Source: UBA7657 sp049652985
GTDB taxonomy: Bacteria > Pseudomonadota > Alphaproteobacteria > Micavibrionales > Micavibrionaceae
Length of the DNA stretch: 64,000 bases
Direction of reading: 5' to 3'
Assembly (NCBI GenBank): GCA_049652985.1
Contig: JBASFK010000002.1
Coordinates: forward strand, 124,001-188,000
Shown here: piece after piece, positions 9,345 to 18,044 of the stretch
Numbering within the stretch: position 1 is the first letter of the stretch
How the letters are laid out: every line of letters begins with the position of its first letter
Position numbers and translations under genes: made by a program
The notes under the pieces: generated by a model
What the model saw: only the letters and a program-made list of their open reading frames with translations
Database searches by the model: none
What the model was told of the DNA's origin: nothing

Positions 9345-9478
9345 ATGAGGTTTAAAGACACTCAGATGGAAAGCAGAGGGACCGCGAATTGACCGGACGC
9401 CTCCGTTTTCATGGAAACTTACTGAACGTAAAAGCAAGCGCTGTGCCGGGTAATCGGCTCGGCGTTTTTTATTTTTTC
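9345..9478 (+). ncRNA. candidate small RNA between nadD and rsfS
   Basis: A stretch of about 130 bases lies between the promoter at 9310-9338 and a strong intrinsic terminator at about 9442-9470. A 15-codon frame (ATG 9345, starting MRFKDTQ) is present but has no good ribosome binding site. I do not recognise the RNA family. It is not SRP RNA, 6S or tmRNA. It could also be an attenuated leader of rsfS. Confidence 0.45.
9442..9475 (+). terminator. intrinsic terminator upstream of rsfS
   Basis: A GCGC-G-GCCG arm pairs with CGGC-C-GGCG around a GGTAAT loop, with one T-T mismatch and one wobble pair, followed directly by TTTTTTATTTTTT. It would end transcription from the promoter at 9310. Confidence 0.7.
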
Positions 9479-9516
9479 CAACCCTGACCATATAACCCTG
9501 AAGGGAGCCACAAGCC

Positions 9517-9903
9517 ATTCTGACCTATAACGCGCGCGGGCAACTCGGCCCGGAAGAGATTAAAAGCCTCGTTGAGAAGTCCCTGGACGCAGACAAGGCC
9601 ACGAATATCACTATCATCGATCTAAGCGAGCATTCCCCCCTCGCCGACTATATGATCATCGCCTCGGGCACCTCCTCCCGCCATGTGGGAGCGCTGGCCC
9701 AGAAGCTGAGGGAAAAACTTGAAATGAATGGCGTCAGCAATATCCGGCTGGAAGGTATGACCACTTCCGACTGGGTCGTTCTTGATGCGGGTGATGTGAT
9801 CGTTCATCTTTTCAGATCGGAAGTACGCGCTTTCTACAATATTGAAAAGATGTGGGGCCCTTATGCCGGGTTCAACGTCGTAGGGCAGCAGGTCACGGCT
9901 TAA
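9517..9903 (+). CDS. rsfS: ribosomal silencing factor RsfS, ATT start
   Basis: 128 residues. RsfS binds ribosomal protein L14 and blocks subunit joining in starved cells. The family core is complete: LVEKSLDADKATNITIIDLS, then LADYMIIASGTSSRHV and FYNIEKMWGP. The frame opens after a TGA at 9499, and the first ATG is at 9652, in the middle of the fold, so that start is excluded. AAGGGAG (9501-9507) lies 9 bases before ATT 9517, followed by CTG 9520. ATT is the better spaced start. Either would be a rare initiator. Confidence 0.85.
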   Translation: MLTYNARGQLGPEEIKSLVEKSLDADKATNITIIDLSEHSPLADYMIIASGTSSRHVGALAQKLREKLEMNGVSNIRLEGMTTSDWVVLDAGDVIVHLFRSEVRAFYNIEKMWGPYAGFNVVGQQVTA

Positions 9904-9963
9904 TAGCTCCCACCCCCGTTTCCCGGGCTGGACGAACCGCTTTTTATCGCGGATATTCATCTT

Positions 9964-10422
9964 ATGATGAAAATCGACGTTATCGCTGCAGGCCGCCTGC
10001 GCAAGGGGCCGCTTTTCGAGCTTTGCCAGGAATACCAGAAGCGTACGCGCTGGTCCGTCAACGTATTCGAAATCGAAAGCAAATATACCGAACCTGCTCA
10101 TATTCAGGGCGACGAGGCACGCAAAATCCAGGAACTTCTGAAAGATGACGCCTTCGTTATCGTGCTCGACGAGCGCGGCGACGGGCTGAGAAGCCTTGAT
10201 TTCGCCAAGACGCTGGAGAAGCTCCAGAACAACGGCGAGAATTATATCCAGTTCATCATCGGCGGCGCAGACGGCCTGACGGAAGACGTCAGGAACCGCG
10301 CCAATCTCCTCCTCAGCTTTGGACAGCAGACATGGCCGCACATGCTTGCGCGGGTCATGCTTTTGGAGCAGATTTACAGGGCACAACAGATCCTGGCGGG
10401 TCATCCCTATCACAGGGAATAG
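9964..10422 (+). CDS. rlmH: 23S rRNA pseudouridine-1915 N3-methyltransferase
   Basis: 152 residues (151 if ATG 9967 is used). RlmH is a small SPOUT methyltransferase that modifies pseudouridine 1915 in helix 69 of the assembled 70S ribosome. Diagnostic parts are FIIGGADGLTEDVRNRA, which forms the SAM-binding knot, and the C-terminal EQIYRAQQILAGHPYHRE. It follows rsfS, the usual pairing. Confidence 0.96.
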   Translation: MMKIDVIAAGRLRKGPLFELCQEYQKRTRWSVNVFEIESKYTEPAHIQGDEARKIQELLKDDAFVIVLDERGDGLRSLDFAKTLEKLQNNGENYIQFIIGGADGLTEDVRNRANLLLSFGQQTWPHMLARVMLLEQIYRAQQILAGHPYHRE

Positions 10423-10433
10423 GTATCGTGTTC

Positions 10434-11546
10434 ATGCGGCGTCATATCCTGTTTTTTCTAGCGGCGGTTTTGTTTTTGCCCTTGCCTGCAACGGCAGAGT
10501 CGACGATCGGGCAGAAGCTGAAACAGCACGAAGCGAAGAAAGAAAATCTCGAACAGGAAATCAGGGAGATAGAAAAGGATTTAGGCGGCACCCGCAACGA
10601 GCTTGTATCCGTCAGTAAATCCATCCAGGCCAATGAAAAAGCGCTGCAAACGCTTGAAGGCCGTATCGAGGAACTCGAAGCCGAGAAGAAAGAAATAAAA
10701 ACCACGCTTGAAAACGACCGTAAATCCATGGCGGACCTGATTTTGGCGCTCGAGCGGATTAGGCGGGTGCCGCCGGAAGCGATGATCGCTCGCCCTGATG
10801 CCCCATTTCGTACAGCGCAGAGCGCGTTGCTGATGGGCGATATTATTCCTTCCCTACATAAAAAGGCCGAGGCGCTGAAAGTAAATCTGGCAAATCTCGA
10901 CAGGATTTCCGACGACCTTGAACAAAAGCGCGAGAAGGAGAAAAAAGCAGCAGTTCAGCTTGCGGGCGAGCAGCAAAAACTTTCTGGCCTCGTCGATAAA
11001 CGCGAAAAGCTTTTTGCTGATACGCACGCCGATCTCGAAACCGAAAAGGTCAACGTCAAGCGTATCTCTCAACAGGCCCGAAATCTTGCCGACCTTGTCA
11101 CCCGCCTGGATCATGACCGCACGCAGCGCAAACCCGACAAAAAAGTTGTCAGCGTTCCCTCTGGTAATTCACGACTGCCGATTTCGGGCATTGTCCGGAC
11201 ACGTTATGACGAGCCCGACAATTTCGGCGCGCCGAGCAAGGGCGTTTCCATCGAGGGCCGCGAGGGTGCTCTTGTTGTCGCCCCGATGGGGGGTATCGTC
11301 CGATTCGCGGGCCATTTCCGAAACTACGGTAATATTGTGATCCTAGAACATGAAAAGGGCTACCACAGCCTTGTTGCAGGATTGGAAAAAATTGATACAG
11401 TGGTGGGCCAAAGCGTTTCAGCAGGCGAGCCTCTCGGGCTTCTTCACCGGGCAGAGAATCCCGGCGGGAAGCCTGCTTTGTATTACGAGCTGCGGCTTAA
11501 CGGTCGGCCCGTCAATCCTGCTACAAAATTCGCCGGTCTCGGTTAA
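10434..11546 (+). CDS. EnvC-like murein hydrolase activator
   Basis: 370 residues. A signal peptide (HILFFLAAVLFLPLPATA) is followed by about 210 residues of coiled coil and a C-terminal LytM/M23 domain. The domain ends in LYYELRLNGRPVNP rather than the HxH metal motif, so it is probably catalytically dead, like EnvC, and would activate amidases at the septum. I chose ATG 10434 because it starts the signal peptide; GTG 10428 is also possible. The ctpA-like gene follows 17 bases later. Confidence 0.88.
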   Translation: MRRHILFFLAAVLFLPLPATAESTIGQKLKQHEAKKENLEQEIREIEKDLGGTRNELVSVSKSIQANEKALQTLEGRIEELEAEKKEIKTTLENDRKSMADLILALERIRRVPPEAMIARPDAPFRTAQSALLMGDIIPSLHKKAEALKVNLANLDRISDDLEQKREKEKKAAVQLAGEQQKLSGLVDKREKLFADTHADLETEKVNVKRISQQARNLADLVTRLDHDRTQRKPDKKVVSVPSGNSRLPISGIVRTRYDEPDNFGAPSKGVSIEGREGALVVAPMGGIVRFAGHFRNYGNIVILEHEKGYHSLVAGLEKIDTVVGQSVSAGEPLGLLHRAENPGGKPALYYELRLNGRPVNPATKFAGLG

Positions 11547-11563
11547 CAAAGGACATTAACTAC

Positions 11564-12925
11564 ATGCGGTATCTCCCTCTTCCCCTTCTGTTTTTCATAG
11601 CCTTCAGCCTTTCCTCCCCAGCCTACGCCGAGGACGATACGCGCACAGAAGGGACGCAACCCAAGCAGGAAAATTCCTACAGCGAGACTTACAAGCAGTT
11701 GAATCTTTTCGGAGATGTGTTTGAGCGTGTCCGCAGCCAGTATGTCGAGCCGGTTGACGATAAAACCCTCGTTGAAACCGCGATCAACGGCATGCTCACC
11801 AGCCTTGATCCGCATTCGGGATATCTGAATGAAGAAAGCTTCGGCGAGATGCAGGTTAATACGAAGGGCGAATTCGGCGGCCTCGGCATCGAGGTCACGA
11901 TGGAAAACGGCTTTGTTAAGGTTGTCTCGCCCATTGATGACACGCCTGCTTTCCGCGCTGGCATTCATGCCGGCGATTATATCGTCGAAATCGACGGTGA
12001 GACGGTGATGGGTATGAGCCTTGCCGACGCGGTCGATAAAATGCGCGGCAAGGTCGGCAGCCCGATCAAGCTGACGGTGCGCCGCGAAGGAACGCCGGAC
12101 CCTATTCCGTTTGAACTGACGCGCGACATCATCAAAATTCAATCCGTGCGCTACCACACTGAGGGCAATGCGGGCTATATCCGCATCACCACGTTCAACC
12201 AGAACACACAGCCCGGTCTCGTGAAGGCGATTGATGAGATCAAGAAAAAGCTGGGTTCGAACCTGATCGGCTATGTGCTGGATATGCGCAATAACCCCGG
12301 CGGCCTGCTCGACCAGGCGATTTCGGTTTCGGATACTTTTCTGGACCGTGGTGAAATCGTTTCCACGCGCGGGCGTCATGAAAACGACACCAAGCGCGAT
12401 AACGCAACACCAGGCGATATGGCTGACGGCCTGCCGATCGTTGTATTGATCAATGGCGGCTCGGCATCGGGTTCCGAGATCGTTGCGGGCGCGTTGCAGG
12501 ACCACAAGCGCGGGATTCTCCTCGGCACCAAATCGTTCGGTAAGGGCTCGGTCCAGACGGTCATTCCCCTGCCCGGTCACGGCGCCATGCGCCTGACGAC
12601 GGCGCGTTATTACACGCCTTCGGGCCGTTCTATTCAGGCCAAGGGTATTGAGCCGGACATCCTCGTCGAACCGGCAAAAATCGAAGCCATGAAAATGACA
12701 GGCATCAGCGAGGCCGACCTGCGCGGCGCGCTGGAAAATCCTGACAAGGAAAAGGAAGAGGCAGCACCTGCCGCTCCGAAGAAAGAAGAACCGAAAAAAG
12801 AAGACGCCCCGAAGCAGCCTGGCGCTGAAGGTGAAGAAGGCGTTCAGGATTACCAGTTGATGCGCGCGCTCGACCTTCTGAACGGCCTCTCGCTTTACAA
12901 AAGCGGGCTGAAAGCAAACGAGTAA
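11564..12925 (+). CDS. ctpA: S41-family C-terminal processing protease
   Basis: 453 residues. A signal peptide (LPLLFFIAFSLSSPAYA) precedes a PDZ domain (GGLGIEVTMENGFVKVVSP) and the tail-specific protease core. The catalytic serine lies in NGGSASGSEIV (residues about 298-306) and the lysine in GTKSFGKGSVQ. A charged Glu/Lys/Pro tail follows. Such proteases trim or degrade periplasmic proteins, including peptidoglycan hydrolases. Its position between EnvC-like and YibQ-like genes fits cell-envelope maintenance. Confidence 0.95.
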   Translation: MRYLPLPLLFFIAFSLSSPAYAEDDTRTEGTQPKQENSYSETYKQLNLFGDVFERVRSQYVEPVDDKTLVETAINGMLTSLDPHSGYLNEESFGEMQVNTKGEFGGLGIEVTMENGFVKVVSPIDDTPAFRAGIHAGDYIVEIDGETVMGMSLADAVDKMRGKVGSPIKLTVRREGTPDPIPFELTRDIIKIQSVRYHTEGNAGYIRITTFNQNTQPGLVKAIDEIKKKLGSNLIGYVLDMRNNPGGLLDQAISVSDTFLDRGEIVSTRGRHENDTKRDNATPGDMADGLPIVVLINGGSASGSEIVAGALQDHKRGILLGTKSFGKGSVQTVIPLPGHGAMRLTTARYYTPSGRSIQAKGIEPDILVEPAKIEAMKMTGISEADLRGALENPDKEKEEAAPAAPKKEEPKKEDAPKQPGAEGEEGVQDYQLMRALDLLNGLSLYKSGLKANE

Positions 12926-12928
12926 GGC

Positions 12929-14116
12929 GTGGCCGTGGAAACGACACGCAACGGTATATTCGTCACCGCGTTTCTCCAGGGCCTCGTTGTCGTTTTCTTT
13001 ATCTATGTCGTTCTTCTGACCGTCAGCGTCGTCAAAAGCCGCACCTCCGTAACAACGGATGCACAGCTTGCTTCCGTCACTGCAGAAATATCGCGTGTCA
13101 CGCCCGCCGTTTCTGCGCCGGTTCCGCATCTCGATCCTGGCGATCAGGCGCCCGCGCCTGTTGCTGAAATTCCTGTTGCGGAAACGCCCGTGGTGGCTCC
13201 AACTACCGAAGAAACCCCCGCACCTGAGGTCGCGCACACGGACCCCGTAGCTACGCCGGGCAGTCCGGACCTTATCGAAGTGACCCCGCAGGGACCGTTG
13301 CCGAAACGATCGGCTTCCGGCCAGACTCCTTTCGATGCCTATAAAAAGTCCTATACGCCGGATGGCACGCCGGTCATCGCCATCGCGGTTATGAATTACG
13401 GCCTGTCGGCGAACGATTCCCGGGAGGCACTGAAAAAACTTCCGCCTGAGGTTTCGCTGATCCTCAATCCATATGCGCAGACCCCTGATGTCTGGAAAAG
13501 TCTCGCGGGCGCTGAAGGGCACGAATTCTGGGTTTACCTTCCTGTCGAGAACCAGGTTTATCCCGTTACCCAGGATCCGGGGCCGCAGGCGCTGCTTACT
13601 CATTCCGATTTCAAATATAACCAGGAAAAATTTCTGTGGGCGCTGACACGCACGTCAGGCTATGCGGGCATTGCTGCTTATACCGATGCGGCGTTCCTTA
13701 ACGCGCAGTCGGCGCTGAAAACGCTCTGGAGCGAAGGCTACAACCGCGGCATCGCCTCGCTCGAGATCAACCCTGCAGGTCTTGAAGGCATCGAACTGAA
13801 CGCGCTTGAGAAAAACGGGCCCTATATCCGCAATCATTCCCTCTATCATGAAGGCGGCGCGCAGACGCCCGAGCAATGGCTCAAGGCACTGGAGATCGAG
13901 GCCGGTAATAACGGCTATGCCATCGGCATCATTGGTACGCCATATCCGAAAGTGGTGGAGACTATTAATGTTTGGGCGCAAGATTTGAAAACGCGCGGTT
14001 TTTCATTAGCTCCCGTTTCGGCATTTGCGCAGGTTAAATCGGATGCGCCTGCCACCACCCCTGCCGTTACCCCTGCCCCGGCCTCGGATTCCCATGCACC
14101 CGCATCGCATCACTGA
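12929..14116 (+). CDS. YibQ-like divergent polysaccharide deacetylase
   Basis: 395 residues. One N-terminal membrane helix (FLQGLVVVFFIYVVLLTVSV) is followed by a Pro/Ala/Glu-rich spacer to about residue 110. The globular domain has the divergent deacetylase pattern: VIAIAVMNYGLSAND, then EGHEFWVYLPVENQ, IAAYTDAAFLN and YAIGIIGTPYPKVVE. The canonical metal-binding Asp-His-His set is degenerate. The start is GTG 12929; GTG 12935 is an alternative with better spacing from TAAGG. The family neighbours envC and ctpA in many proteobacteria. The substrate is unknown. Confidence 0.82.
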   Translation: MAVETTRNGIFVTAFLQGLVVVFFIYVVLLTVSVVKSRTSVTTDAQLASVTAEISRVTPAVSAPVPHLDPGDQAPAPVAEIPVAETPVVAPTTEETPAPEVAHTDPVATPGSPDLIEVTPQGPLPKRSASGQTPFDAYKKSYTPDGTPVIAIAVMNYGLSANDSREALKKLPPEVSLILNPYAQTPDVWKSLAGAEGHEFWVYLPVENQVYPVTQDPGPQALLTHSDFKYNQEKFLWALTRTSGYAGIAAYTDAAFLNAQSALKTLWSEGYNRGIASLEINPAGLEGIELNALEKNGPYIRNHSLYHEGGAQTPEQWLKALEIEAGNNGYAIGIIGTPYPKVVETINVWAQDLKTRGFSLAPVSAFAQVKSDAPATTPAVTPAPASDSHAPASHH

Positions 14117-14567
14117 TCATTACCGGCCCTGCGTCGGCGTGGCGCTGTTCAACGCTGAAGGCAAAGTATTCGTCGGTGAGCGTATCGATACACCGGGCGC
14201 ATGGCAGATGCCGCAGGGCGGTATCGACGGCGACGAGACGATAGAACAGGCCGTCTTCCGAGAACTGTTTGAAGAGGTCGGCAGTAATAATGCCGAGATT
14301 ATCCGCGTGGCGGAGAAGAAAATCCGTTATGATCTGCCGGACGACATGCGGGAGCGTTTATGGGGTGGAATGTACAAGGGTCAGGAGCAAACCTGGGTGG
14401 CGGCACGCTTTCTCGGCGCGGATTCCGATATCAATATCAAAAACCACGAGCCGCCTGAATTCCAAAATTGGAAATGGATTTCGCTGGCGGAAACGATCGA
14501 TTTGATCGTGCCTTTCAAACGCGACACCTATAAACAGGTCATCGCGCTGTTTAAAGATATTTCCTAG
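14094..14567 (+). CDS. rppH: RNA pyrophosphohydrolase
   Basis: 157 residues. The Nudix box GGIDGDETIEQAVFRELFEE is intact. RppH removes pyrophosphate from the 5' end of mRNAs and so triggers RNase E decay. The start MHPHRITDHYRPCVGVALFN matches the family and lies inside the 3' end of the preceding gene (23-base overlap). Its TAG stop shares the sequence CTAG with the stop of tolB on the other strand. Confidence 0.94.
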   Translation: MHPHRITDHYRPCVGVALFNAEGKVFVGERIDTPGAWQMPQGGIDGDETIEQAVFRELFEEVGSNNAEIIRVAEKKIRYDLPDDMRERLWGGMYKGQEQTWVAARFLGADSDINIKNHEPPEFQNWKWISLAETIDLIVPFKRDTYKQVIALFKDIS

Positions 14568-15880
14568 TTAGCGTTCAGCGGCGACCATGCCGGGTCGGAA
14601 CCGTCCTGCGGCGTATCGAGTCGGCGCTCGTTATAACCCGTAATGTCGATGGTATAAACGCGGGCTGAGCGCGTCGATCCGCTGCCAGGGCTTTCCTTGA
14701 AGTAGGTCAGGACGCGGCCATTGGGCGACCAGCTTGGGCCCTCGACGTGATACGCGCTCGTAATCAGCCGCTCGCCGGAGCCATCCGGACGGATGACGCC
14801 AATATAGAACTGGCCCTGGTACTGGCGCGTGAAGGCGATGAGGTCACCGCGCGGCGACCAGACCGGGTTGCCGTAGCGTCCCTTGTCAAAGGTAATGCGC
14901 TTAACATCGCTGCCGTCGGCGGTCATCGTGTAGATCTGCTGCGAGCCGCCGCGGTCCGATTCAAACGCGATACGTGCGCCATCCGGCGAATAAGACGGCG
15001 CGGTGTCGATGCCCGGGTTTTCGCTCAGGCGCTTTTTAGTGCGGCTGCCGAGATCGAGCACATACACATCTGTATTGCCGCTCTGCGCGAGGCTCATGAC
15101 GACCTTGTTGCCGTCAGGCGAAAATCTGGGAGCAAATGTCATGCCGGGGAAATCGCCGAGAATCTGGCGGCGTCCGGAAGCGAGATCGTACAGGTAAACG
15201 CGCGGGCTGCGGCCCTCGTACGACATATAAGCAACCTGCTGGCGCGTCGGCGAGAAGCGCGGCGTAAGCACGAGGCTGCCGCCGTCGGTCAGGTATTTAT
15301 GGTTGGCGCCGTCCTGGTCCATGATGGCGAGGCGCTTGATGCGCTTAATCGCCGGGCCGGATTCTGCAACATAGACAATACGGGAGTCGAAATAACCATT
15401 CTCGCCGGTCAGGTTCTTATATATTTCATCTGAAATAATATGCGCGATACGGCGCCAGTTCTGCTGTGTCGTTGTATAAGCCATACCGATAAGCTGCTTC
15501 TGGCCGTAGACGTCCCACAGGCGGAATTCAACACGGGCTTTGCCATCGGGAAGCGACGTGACGGTGCCGGTGACAAGCGCCTGCGTGTTCGTAGCGCGCC
15601 ATTCGGCAAAGCGCACACCGTCACGCTGGATGGATGCCGTATCCTGCACGAAGGCGGCGGGGTTAACCGGCTTGAACAGGCCCGAGCCTGCGAGGTTGTT
15701 CGAAATGACTTCCGGCATCTGCGAAGCCAGGTTGGCGTCCGCGCCGCTACCGAAAAATTGCGGGATAGCGATCGGCATCGGCTCGATCTTGCCGCGCGTA
15801 ACATCAACGCGGAGTTGGGCCTGCGCAGCGGCCGGGATAAAGGCCAGGGCGAACAGCAGAACGGGGAGAATTCTTTTCAT
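14564..15880 (-). CDS. tolB: Tol-Pal system beta-propeller protein TolB
   Basis: 438 residues. A signal peptide (ILPVLLFALAFIPAAAQAQ) precedes an N-terminal alpha/beta domain and a C-terminal propeller with repeated FSPDGNKV, YSPDGARI and WSPRGDLI blades. TolB is periplasmic and links TolA/TolQR to Pal during outer-membrane constriction. I chose ATG 15880 (MKRILPV) because it starts the signal peptide. pal would normally follow, but the next gene is convergent rppH. Confidence 0.96.
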   Translation of the reverse strand: MKRILPVLLFALAFIPAAAQAQLRVDVTRGKIEPMPIAIPQFFGSGADANLASQMPEVISNNLAGSGLFKPVNPAAFVQDTASIQRDGVRFAEWRATNTQALVTGTVTSLPDGKARVEFRLWDVYGQKQLIGMAYTTTQQNWRRIAHIISDEIYKNLTGENGYFDSRIVYVAESGPAIKRIKRLAIMDQDGANHKYLTDGGSLVLTPRFSPTRQQVAYMSYEGRSPRVYLYDLASGRRQILGDFPGMTFAPRFSPDGNKVVMSLAQSGNTDVYVLDLGSRTKKRLSENPGIDTAPSYSPDGARIAFESDRGGSQQIYTMTADGSDVKRITFDKGRYGNPVWSPRGDLIAFTRQYQGQFYIGVIRPDGSGERLITSAYHVEGPSWSPNGRVLTYFKESPGSGSTRSARVYTIDITGYNERRLDTPQDGSDPAWSPLNAN

Positions 15881-15914
15881 ATAACTTACTCTCTCAGGGT
15901 TGTAGGAATCAGGT

Positions 15915-16802
15915 TTATAACATATCACTCGGGTCGAAATTAATAACCGCATTTTTCCACTCATTGTACTTGTCGGGGGGTAATTTCAGCGGCGTGCATT
16001 GCGGATTCTTCAATGCCCTCAGCGCGGCTTCGGCGGCCGCCCGGAAGGCACTATCGCGGTTGTAGCGGCCCATATCCACCACACTGGCCGATTGAACCAC
16101 CCTGTCCCTTCCAATCAAAACGCGAACCTCGACTTTTAGTTCCTCAGCGTATTTGCCGCCGGCTGATGCGCCGATGTTCCAGCATTGGCCAAGCTGGTGA
16201 CGCAGCGCGTCCATTTCGCTCATAGTCAGGCGGTCGGAAAGTTGGGCGATAGCGGTATCGGCGGACGCATTTTCGGCAGTCTCGGGCGATTCAACGGGCT
16301 GTTGTTCCTGTACGTCCGGGGTCAGGTTTTTAAGAAGGCTGGCGAAATCCTGTTGCTCAACTTTCTTCTCGACCTTTGTGACTTCCTGCTTGGGAGGCTT
16401 CGGTTTTTCCTTCGGCTTGACCTCTTCCTTTTTCTTTTCAGGTTTGGGCGGCGCAAGTTGTTCGATAGGCGAGGCTTTCACCTCCTCCTTGATCTCAGGC
16501 GGTTTCGGCTTTGTAATCTCGGGCGGTGTTTCCTCGGCCATTTTCGGCGGCGGCAGGTCCTTCTTTTCTTCCTTGGGTTTTACAGGTGTTGCGACGCGGT
16601 TGGTCTGCGTGAGTTCGTCGACCGTGACAATCTCGATGCTGATGGGTTGCGAGAGTATTTCGTGGTCGCGCGCGATGAATGGAATACCGACGGCGGTGAC
16701 GATAAAAAGAATGATGTGCAGGACGGCCGAGGTTATGACCGGCGCTTTCATCGAGGAATCAAGGCCGAGGAAATCATCCTCTATCATCGTCCGGTTGATC
16801 AT
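15915..16802 (-). CDS. tolA: TolA-like energy transducer
   Basis: 295 residues. One membrane helix near the N-terminus (VLHIILFIVTAVGIPFI) leads into a long Pro/Lys/Glu-rich periplasmic linker (about residues 70-155) and a TonB/TolA C-terminal domain with CWNIGASAGG and VVDMGRYNRD. TolA transmits proton-motive force from TolQR to TolB/Pal. It follows tolR by 4 bases. Confidence 0.93.
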   Translation of the reverse strand: MINRTMIEDDFLGLDSSMKAPVITSAVLHIILFIVTAVGIPFIARDHEILSQPISIEIVTVDELTQTNRVATPVKPKEEKKDLPPPKMAEETPPEITKPKPPEIKEEVKASPIEQLAPPKPEKKKEEVKPKEKPKPPKQEVTKVEKKVEQQDFASLLKNLTPDVQEQQPVESPETAENASADTAIAQLSDRLTMSEMDALRHQLGQCWNIGASAGGKYAEELKVEVRVLIGRDRVVQSASVVDMGRYNRDSAFRAAAEAALRALKNPQCTPLKLPPDKYNEWKNAVINFDPSDML

Positions 16803-16806
16803 GGGA

Positions 16807-17253
16807 TCACCTCGACTTGGCCTCGGAAATGAGCGCGACCTTGGTAAATCCCGCGCCGTTCACCGCGCCCAGCAGTTCCATGATGCCGCCATACTCCAGG
16901 CTCTGATCACCGCGAATATAAATGCGGCGGTCGGTCTGGCCCTCGGTCATGGCGGAGAGCAGCGGGATGAGCTTTGTGCGTTCGACCGAAGTTTCGCCGA
17001 TATAGATTTTTCCGTCCTTGGCGAGCGTGATTTCAATGGGTTTGTTTTCTTCGTCACTGATCGGCTTGGCTTCGGAATTGGGCAGGTCGACAGGTACGCC
17101 TGCGGTCAGCAGCGGTGCGGCGACCATGAACACGATCAGCAGCACCAGCATGACGTCGACGAGCGGCGTGACGTTAATTTCGGCCATCGGCTTGTACGTG
17201 CCGCCGGAGCGACCGCGCCGTCTTGATCCCCCGCTGCCGAGTGAAGCGCCCAT
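16807..17253 (-). CDS. tolR: TolR/ExbD-family protein
   Basis: 148 residues. A Gly/Arg-rich start is followed by MAEINVTPLVDVMLVLLIVF, the single membrane helix with the proton-relay aspartate (VDVML). A periplasmic domain ends in GAGFTKVALIS. It forms the TolQR proton-driven motor. It lies 3 bases after tolQ. Confidence 0.95.
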   Translation of the reverse strand: MGASLGSGGSRRRGRSGGTYKPMAEINVTPLVDVMLVLLIVFMVAAPLLTAGVPVDLPNSEAKPISDEENKPIEITLAKDGKIYIGETSVERTKLIPLLSAMTEGQTDRRIYIRGDQSLEYGGIMELLGAVNGAGFTKVALISEAKSR

Positions 17254-17256
17254 GGT

Positions 17257-18042
17257 TTACGCGACCTTCCTTGTTGGACCCGACGAGCCCGAGCCGCCAT
17301 TGCGGTCTTGGCTGTCGAGGTGACGCGAGAGGATTGCGGAGAATTCGTCGGTGAACGCATCCAGCCTGCTTGCGTAGCGATTCAGGCCGGTCGAGAACAC
17401 GTTGTAGGAAATGGATGCTGGAATAGCGGCGACAAGGCCGAGCGCCGTTGCAAAGAGCGCTTCTGCGATGCCGGGCGCGACGACGGCGAGCGAGGTATTG
17501 TTCGTTGCGGCGATGGCCGAGAAGCTGTTCATGATCCCCCAGACGGTGCCGAACAGGCCGATGAATGGCGCAGTCGATCCGACGCTGGCGAGGAATGTCA
17601 TGCCGCGCTCGAGCGCGTTCATCTCACGGCCGATGGTCACGGCCATAGCGCGTTCGACACGCTGACGTAATGAGGCCTGCATGCTTTCCTTGGACGGAAC
17701 GCCGCCGGAAATTCCGGCCTGCCATTCCTCCATGCCTGCCGCGAAGGTGGAGAGCATCGGGTCCTGCTTGCTGTTTTTAACCCGCGCGTAAATTTTATCG
17801 AGCGGCTCGCCCGACCAGAATGAATCTTCGAAGATATTCGCCTTGCGGTTCAGCTTTTTCAGCGTGCTGCGCTTGGACAGGATGATCGCCCAGCTCCAGA
17901 CAGAGGCCATGACAAGGACGATCATGACCACTTTTACGATCATGTCGGCCTGCATGAACAGGCCCATCATGGTCATGTCGTGGGCGTAGCCCCCGAGATT
18001 GACGCCGTCTACGGCTGCAACCGGTACTGCTTCGTTTGGCAT
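17257..18042 (-). CDS. tolQ: TolQ/ExbB-family protein
   Basis: 261 residues with three membrane helices: MIVKVVMIVLVMASVWSW, then VGSTAPFIGLFGTVWGIM and ALGLVAAIPASISYNVF. A cytoplasmic loop separates the first two. It is the stator ring of the Tol motor that powers outer-membrane constriction at division. A Ser/Gly-rich tail carries no recognised motif. Confidence 0.96.
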   Translation of the reverse strand: MPNEAVPVAAVDGVNLGGYAHDMTMMGLFMQADMIVKVVMIVLVMASVWSWAIILSKRSTLKKLNRKANIFEDSFWSGEPLDKIYARVKNSKQDPMLSTFAAGMEEWQAGISGGVPSKESMQASLRQRVERAMAVTIGREMNALERGMTFLASVGSTAPFIGLFGTVWGIMNSFSAIAATNNTSLAVVAPGIAEALFATALGLVAAIPASISYNVFSTGLNRYASRLDAFTDEFSAILSRHLDSQDRNGGSGSSGPTRKVA

Positions 18043-18044
18043 AT

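Noticed and set aside
11543..13603. A long open frame on the minus strand opposite the ctpA-like and YibQ-like genes
   Set aside because: The plus strand carries two recognisable proteins with signal or membrane segments and catalytic motifs. The antisense frame is Arg/Phe-rich with no domain, as expected from codon bias.
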